NCBI GenBank assembly: GCA_030619345.1
Contig: JAUXBO010000074.1
Location: 1 to 9,064, forward strand
Direction: 5' to 3'
Length of the DNA: 9,064 nucleotides
Source of the DNA: Candidatus Zixiibacteriota bacterium
Lineage (GTDB): Bacteria; Zixibacteria; MSB-5A5; GN15; FEB-12
The position numbers were made by a program, and so were the translations under genes. The notes under the pieces are model-generated. The model was given only the letters and a program-made list of their open reading frames with translations. It was not told the origin of the DNA and did not search any database. Shown piece after piece: positions 6,549-9,064 of this stretch; the first letter of the stretch is position 1, and each line of letters starts with the position of its first letter.

Positions 6549-6573
6549 GTCATCCTGAGCGGAGTCGAAGGGT
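6549..6573. repeat. Dispersed intergenic repeat of the CCTGAGCGGAGTCGAAGG type
   Basis: The core CCTGAGCGGAGTCGAAGG lies in the gap between the HDOD gene and the redox operon. Close variants of this sequence are familiar as high-copy intergenic repeats in several unrelated bacterial phyla; conceptual translation gives the tell-tale HPERSRR. The sequence just to its right (6587-6600) has a short CGGG/CCCG hairpin that may belong to the same unit. The whole stretch from 6493 to 6601 is bracketed by two copies of GGGTCAAC (6485-6492 and 6602-6609). Copy number in this genome cannot be judged from one window. Confidence 0.55.
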
Positions 6574-6604
6574 ACTAACGCGAAAGCGGGCACAAACCCG
6601 TGGG

Positions 6605-7042
6605 TCAACCAGCTATTTTCTTCTTCGCCGGCTCGAACGGTTTGTATTCCAGCGCTTTGGTAGGACAGAATTTAGCGCAGACCGGGTCACCGCCGCAAAG
6701 ATCGCATTTAATAATCAGGTCATGCTGTTGATCATGCAACGCACATCCGAACGGACAAGCCGCTACACAGGCCATGCACTTAACACAGATTTCTTCATTG
6801 AGTTCCACTGCGCCGGTCTCTGGGTTGCGGCGAAGGGCATTGACCAGACATGATTTGATGCAGGCCGCTTCTTCGCACTGAAGGCACGCAACGGGCACCC
6901 AGAGGTCGGTCATACCGCCGTCGAGCGGATAGATGCGACTTCGGCCCATTTTGCCATCGACTGAATGAGCAAACGAACAGGCCAATTCACAGGTACGACA
7001 GCCGGTGCAGAGTACGGGATTGATAACAAAACGGTTCTTCAT
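6605..7042 (-). CDS. Four-cluster ferredoxin-like electron transfer subunit (AOR/HycB/DmsB type)
   Basis: 145-residue soluble iron-sulfur protein that relays electrons between a redox enzyme and its partners. Sixteen cysteines fall in four groups: C12-C15-C18-C22, C53-C56-C61-C65, C86-C89-C92-C96 and C113-C116-C122-C126, enough for four [4Fe-4S] clusters; C100 is extra. The opening CTGCRTCELACSF resembles the polyferredoxin subunit of tungsten aldehyde:ferredoxin oxidoreductases as well as HycB/DmsB-like subunits. There is no signal peptide or membrane segment, so it is cytoplasmic. The start at 7042 is chosen because AGGAGG (7050-7055) lies 7 bases upstream and the ATG overlaps the stop of the preceding gene (ATGA), indicating translational coupling; a longer frame beginning at 7117 would run through the upstream gene and is not credible. 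It is the last gene of the redox operon. The catalytic partner is not in the window. Confidence 0.88.
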   Translation of the reverse strand: MKNRFVINPVLCTGCRTCELACSFAHSVDGKMGRSRIYPLDGGMTDLWVPVACLQCEEAACIKSCLVNALRRNPETGAVELNEEICVKCMACVAACPFGCALHDQQHDLIIKCDLCGGDPVCAKFCPTKALEYKPFEPAKKKIAG

Positions 7043-7815
7043 GACTGTGCCTCCTTGGTCCAGGCGGCGATGCGACCCATTGAGAGCGATGTCTCCTTGC
7101 GATGACAGGCGTCGCACGTTTCAAAATACTCAAACGGAATATCCCGATTCCGGCTCAAGAATTCAGCAAATTCTCTGGTGATCGTGGTCGCGCCGCATTT
7201 AACACAGGCGAGCATCTCGAAATCTTTTTTCCAGATTGTCCGCTTATTGCCTTGATCGGAAAACTCAATAAAGTTGGTCGGGCAATTCAGAGCACAAGAA
7301 AGGCATCCGGTGCAGTCCGGAGGCGGTTCATCAAGCGGTGGAGCGACTGTCTTACCGTGTCCTCGGCCCACCAGCGAGATCGCATGAAAGCCCATCGCAT
7401 CACAGATGCGGGTGCAGATTCCGCAGAGAATGCAGTTGTCGCCATCGACCTGAACTTCATAGCTGGTCTTGAGAACTCCGTATTCCTCAGCCAGTTTTTG
7501 AATTTCGGGTGAGTTGGGATGTCGCGCCAGATAAAGGTCCATAATCGTGCGACGTATCTCATTGACCTGGTCGGAATGGGTCAAGACAATCAGATCAGGT
7601 TCGACAGGGTAGAGGCAGGAAGTTACGAACTTGCTCCAACCGTTCCAATCCTCTTTGGTGATCTCAACCATGCACAGGCGGCAGGCTCCCAGTGGTTCGA
7701 CCGCTTCATGATGACAGAGGGCGGGAACATCGATTTTTAGGCGACGGATGACGCTCAGCAGCATCTCACCTTCTTCGGCCTGTACGATCTTCCCATTTAT
7801 CGTGATGTTGACCAT
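7039..7815 (-). CDS. HoxU/NuoG-N-like iron-sulfur subunit (2Fe-2S plus two 4Fe-4S)
   Basis: 258-residue cytoplasmic electron-transfer subunit related to HoxU and to the N-terminus of NuoG and [FeFe]-hydrogenases. Residues 1-80 form a plant-type [2Fe-2S] domain with C34, C45, C48 and C67. Two [4Fe-4S] sites follow: CILCGICTRIC (C128, C131, C134, C138) and CTGCLSCALNC (C168, C171, C174, C178). The His-Cys3 cluster that NuoG and HoxU carry between these parts is missing: around H99 the sequence reads ARHPNSPEIQKLAEEYGV without cysteines. The C-terminus has two further pairs, CVKC (204, 207) and CDAC (234, 237), which could bind Zn or another cluster. No H-cluster or molybdopterin domain is present. 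The start at 7815 has GGGAG 6 bases upstream. It begins 10 bases after the NuoF-like gene and overlaps the ferredoxin gene by 4 bases, so all three are one transcript and probably one complex. Confidence 0.88.
   Translation of the reverse strand: MVNITINGKIVQAEEGEMLLSVIRRLKIDVPALCHHEAVEPLGACRLCMVEITKEDWNGWSKFVTSCLYPVEPDLIVLTHSDQVNEIRRTIMDLYLARHPNSPEIQKLAEEYGVLKTSYEVQVDGDNCILCGICTRICDAMGFHAISLVGRGHGKTVAPPLDEPPPDCTGCLSCALNCPTNFIEFSDQGNKRTIWKKDFEMLACVKCGATTITREFAEFLSRNRDIPFEYFETCDACHRKETSLSMGRIAAWTKEAQS
7050..7055 (-). promoter_or_regulatory. Shine-Dalgarno site fixing the ferredoxin start
   Basis: A perfect AGGAGG on the minus strand lies 7 bases upstream of the ATG at 7042, inside the end of the preceding gene. 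It decides the start against the longer in-frame ATG at 7117. Confidence 0.85.
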
Positions 7816-7825
7816 CTAAATCTCC

Positions 7826-9064
7826 CTAACTCACTTCAATTGCATCAAAGTTGCAGACGGCAAAACAAGCGCCACATTTGGTGCACTTTTCTTGATCAAT
7901 CAGATGCAGTTTGTTTTTCTCGCCGGTGATAGCGTCGTACGCGCACGCCGGTACGCAGGCAGTGCAGCCATTACAATTGTCCAGAATGTCATACCGAATT
8001 AGTTCCTTGCAGACACCCGCCGGGCACTTTTTGTCGCGGATATGTGTCAGGAACTCATCTCGGAAATATCTCAGCGTACTCAGGAGCGGATTCGGTCCCG
8101 ATGTGCCCAGTCCGCAGAGAGAAGCGCTGATCACGGTTCGCGACAGAGTTTCCATTTTCTCAAGGTCAGCTTCTTCGGCACGGCCCTCACATACTTTTTC
8201 AGTCAACTTGAGCAATTGGAATAGTCCCTCACGACAGGGTACGCATTTGCCGCAGGATTCATCGACTAAAAATGACAGGAAATAACGAGCCAGGTCAACC
8301 ATACAGGTGCGATCATCCATGACAATCATTCCGCCGGAACCCATCATCGAACCAACTTCGGTCAGGCTGTCGAAATCGACGGGCAGATCAAGTTGTTCGG
8401 CCGGAATGCATCCTCCCGAGGGGCCGCCGGTCTGTACCGCTTTGAAGGGTCGGTCATCAATTATTCCCCCGCCGATATCATAAATGATCTCGCGCAGAGT
8501 GATTCCCATTGGTACTTCAATCAGTCCGGTGTTACGGACTTTGCCGACGAGTGAGAACGCTTTCGTGCCAGTAGACTTTTTGGTTCCAAGCGAAGCAAAG
8601 TGCTTGGCCCCTTTATTGATGATATATGGGACATTGGCGAAAGTCTCTACGTTGTTAAGCACCGTTGGTTTGTCATGAAACCCTTTTATAACCGAGCGAA
8701 CATATTTTGCTCTTGGCTCGCCGACCTCGCCCGCCACTGACCTCATCAAGGCGGATGATTCACCACAGACAAACGCTCCGGCGCCACGATTTATTTGCAA
8801 CTGAAACGAGAAATCACTGCCGAGAATATTATCTCCGAGCAGTCCCAGTTCTTCGGCCTGCTCTATCGCTCTCTGAAGATTTACCACCGCCAGTGGGTAT
8901 TCTTCGCGGACATAAATATATCCCTGATTTGATCCGACAGCGAAAGCTGCTATTATCATTCCCTCCAGTACCACATGGGGATCGCCTTCCATGATAGAAC
9001 GATCCATGAACGCGCCGGGGTCACCTTCGTCACCGTTGCAAATTACGTAACGGGGTTTATCATC
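7826..9064 (-). CDS. NuoF/HydB/HndC-like NAD(P)H-binding flavin-FeS subunit (5' end missing)
   Basis: Partial gene; the frame stays open to the right edge and the visible part is 412 residues. It begins in YVICNGDEGDPGAFMDR, the conserved FMN/NADH-binding region of NuoF-type subunits; the preceding glycine-rich FMN loop is off the window, and so would be the thioredoxin-like domain that HydB/HndC-type proteins carry further upstream. Further family signatures are GAGAFVCGESSAL (visible residues 94-106), NNVETFANVP, GGPSGGCIP and SCGKCVPCREG, the latter with SLCGLG giving the N3 [4Fe-4S] ligands (271, 274, 277, 317). The C-terminal 65 residues add a two-cluster ferredoxin domain (CNGCTACVPAC and CTKCGACFAVC), which distinguishes HydB/HndC from plain NuoF. 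Role: electron exchange between NAD(P)H and the downstream FeS subunits, perhaps with flavin-based bifurcation as in HydABC (inference). It is followed after 10 bases by the HoxU-like gene; a NuoE-like gene is expected upstream. Confidence 0.92.
   Translation of the reverse strand, partial: DDKPRYVICNGDEGDPGAFMDRSIMEGDPHVVLEGMIIAAFAVGSNQGYIYVREEYPLAVVNLQRAIEQAEELGLLGDNILGSDFSFQLQINRGAGAFVCGESSALMRSVAGEVGEPRAKYVRSVIKGFHDKPTVLNNVETFANVPYIINKGAKHFASLGTKKSTGTKAFSLVGKVRNTGLIEVPMGITLREIIYDIGGGIIDDRPFKAVQTGGPSGGCIPAEQLDLPVDFDSLTEVGSMMGSGGMIVMDDRTCMVDLARYFLSFLVDESCGKCVPCREGLFQLLKLTEKVCEGRAEEADLEKMETLSRTVISASLCGLGTSGPNPLLSTLRYFRDEFLTHIRDKKCPAGVCKELIRYDILDNCNGCTACVPACAYDAITGEKNKLHLIDQEKCTKCGACFAVCNFDAIEVS

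Noticed and set aside
6587..6600. CGGG/CCCG hairpin as terminator of the redox operon
   Set aside because: The stem is only 4 bp and no T run follows on the minus strand; it more likely belongs to the repeat segment.
6509..6853. 114-codon plus-strand frame starting in the gap and containing SHPERSRR
   Set aside because: The HPERSRR peptide is the known translation artefact of the intergenic repeat, and the rest is antisense to the ferredoxin gene.
7043..7117. N-terminal extension of the ferredoxin gene to the ATG at 7117
   Set aside because: It would overlap the upstream gene by about 79 bases, has no Shine-Dalgarno site, and the ATG at 7042 has a perfect one plus ATGA coupling.
7102..7512. 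136-codon plus-strand frame opposite the HoxU-like gene
   Set aside because: Antisense to cysteine motifs that are clearly coding on the minus strand; no ribosome site and no recognisable protein features.

Overview
The window looks like a chromosomal segment of an anaerobic or facultative Gram-negative bacterium from a poorly cultured lineage. Pointers to this are: a lipobox lipoprotein; a secreted tail-fibre-like protein with an N-terminal YQGRLT-type module; a decayed dockerin repeat of the form DITDLTYFVSFMFSGGP; a relic of a paired-CxxCH cytochrome; a CCTGAGCGGAGTCGAAGG intergenic repeat; and a HydB/HndC-type NAD(P)H module. From general knowledge this combination suggests the FCB group (for example Zixibacteria-like genomes) or a deltaproteobacterial relative. 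That placement is inference, since no marker gene is present. No tRNA, rRNA, CRISPR array or insertion sequence was found.

Left part (1-3250): a small collagen-like lipoprotein (plus strand) and an 810-residue exported protein (minus strand) converge on a shared bidirectional hairpin terminator at about 528-560. The large protein has a signal peptide, about five degenerate 28-residue repeats, YadA-head-like GG-x-N repeats and a C-terminal peptidase S74 auto-processing domain with its Ser-Lys dyad intact. Both proteins look built to form trimeric surface structures. A good sigma-70-type promoter for the large gene lies at 3208-3236.

Middle (3250-6400): a DEAD-box RNA helicase of the RhlE type with a TTG start and a 160-residue Lys/Ser/Pro-rich tail. 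It is flanked by two gene relics: a cytochrome c fragment with one broken heme site upstream, and an orphan dockerin loop downstream. An HDOD-domain signalling protein follows on the minus strand, convergent with the helicase.

Right part (6600-9064): a tightly packed minus-strand operon that enters from beyond the right edge. In transcription order it encodes a NuoF/HydB-like NAD(P)H-FMN-FeS subunit (5' end missing), a HoxU/NuoG-N-like 2Fe-2S plus 2x4Fe-4S protein, and a 16-cysteine four-cluster ferredoxin of the AOR/HycB type. Together they would move electrons between NAD(P)H and ferredoxin or a partner oxidoreductase encoded elsewhere. The operon ends against an intergenic repeat flanked by 8-bp direct repeats.

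No clear new defence or mobile system is visible. The least ordinary items are the S74/YadA-like surface protein, the two relics around the helicase, and the hydrogenase-less HydB-type redox module.
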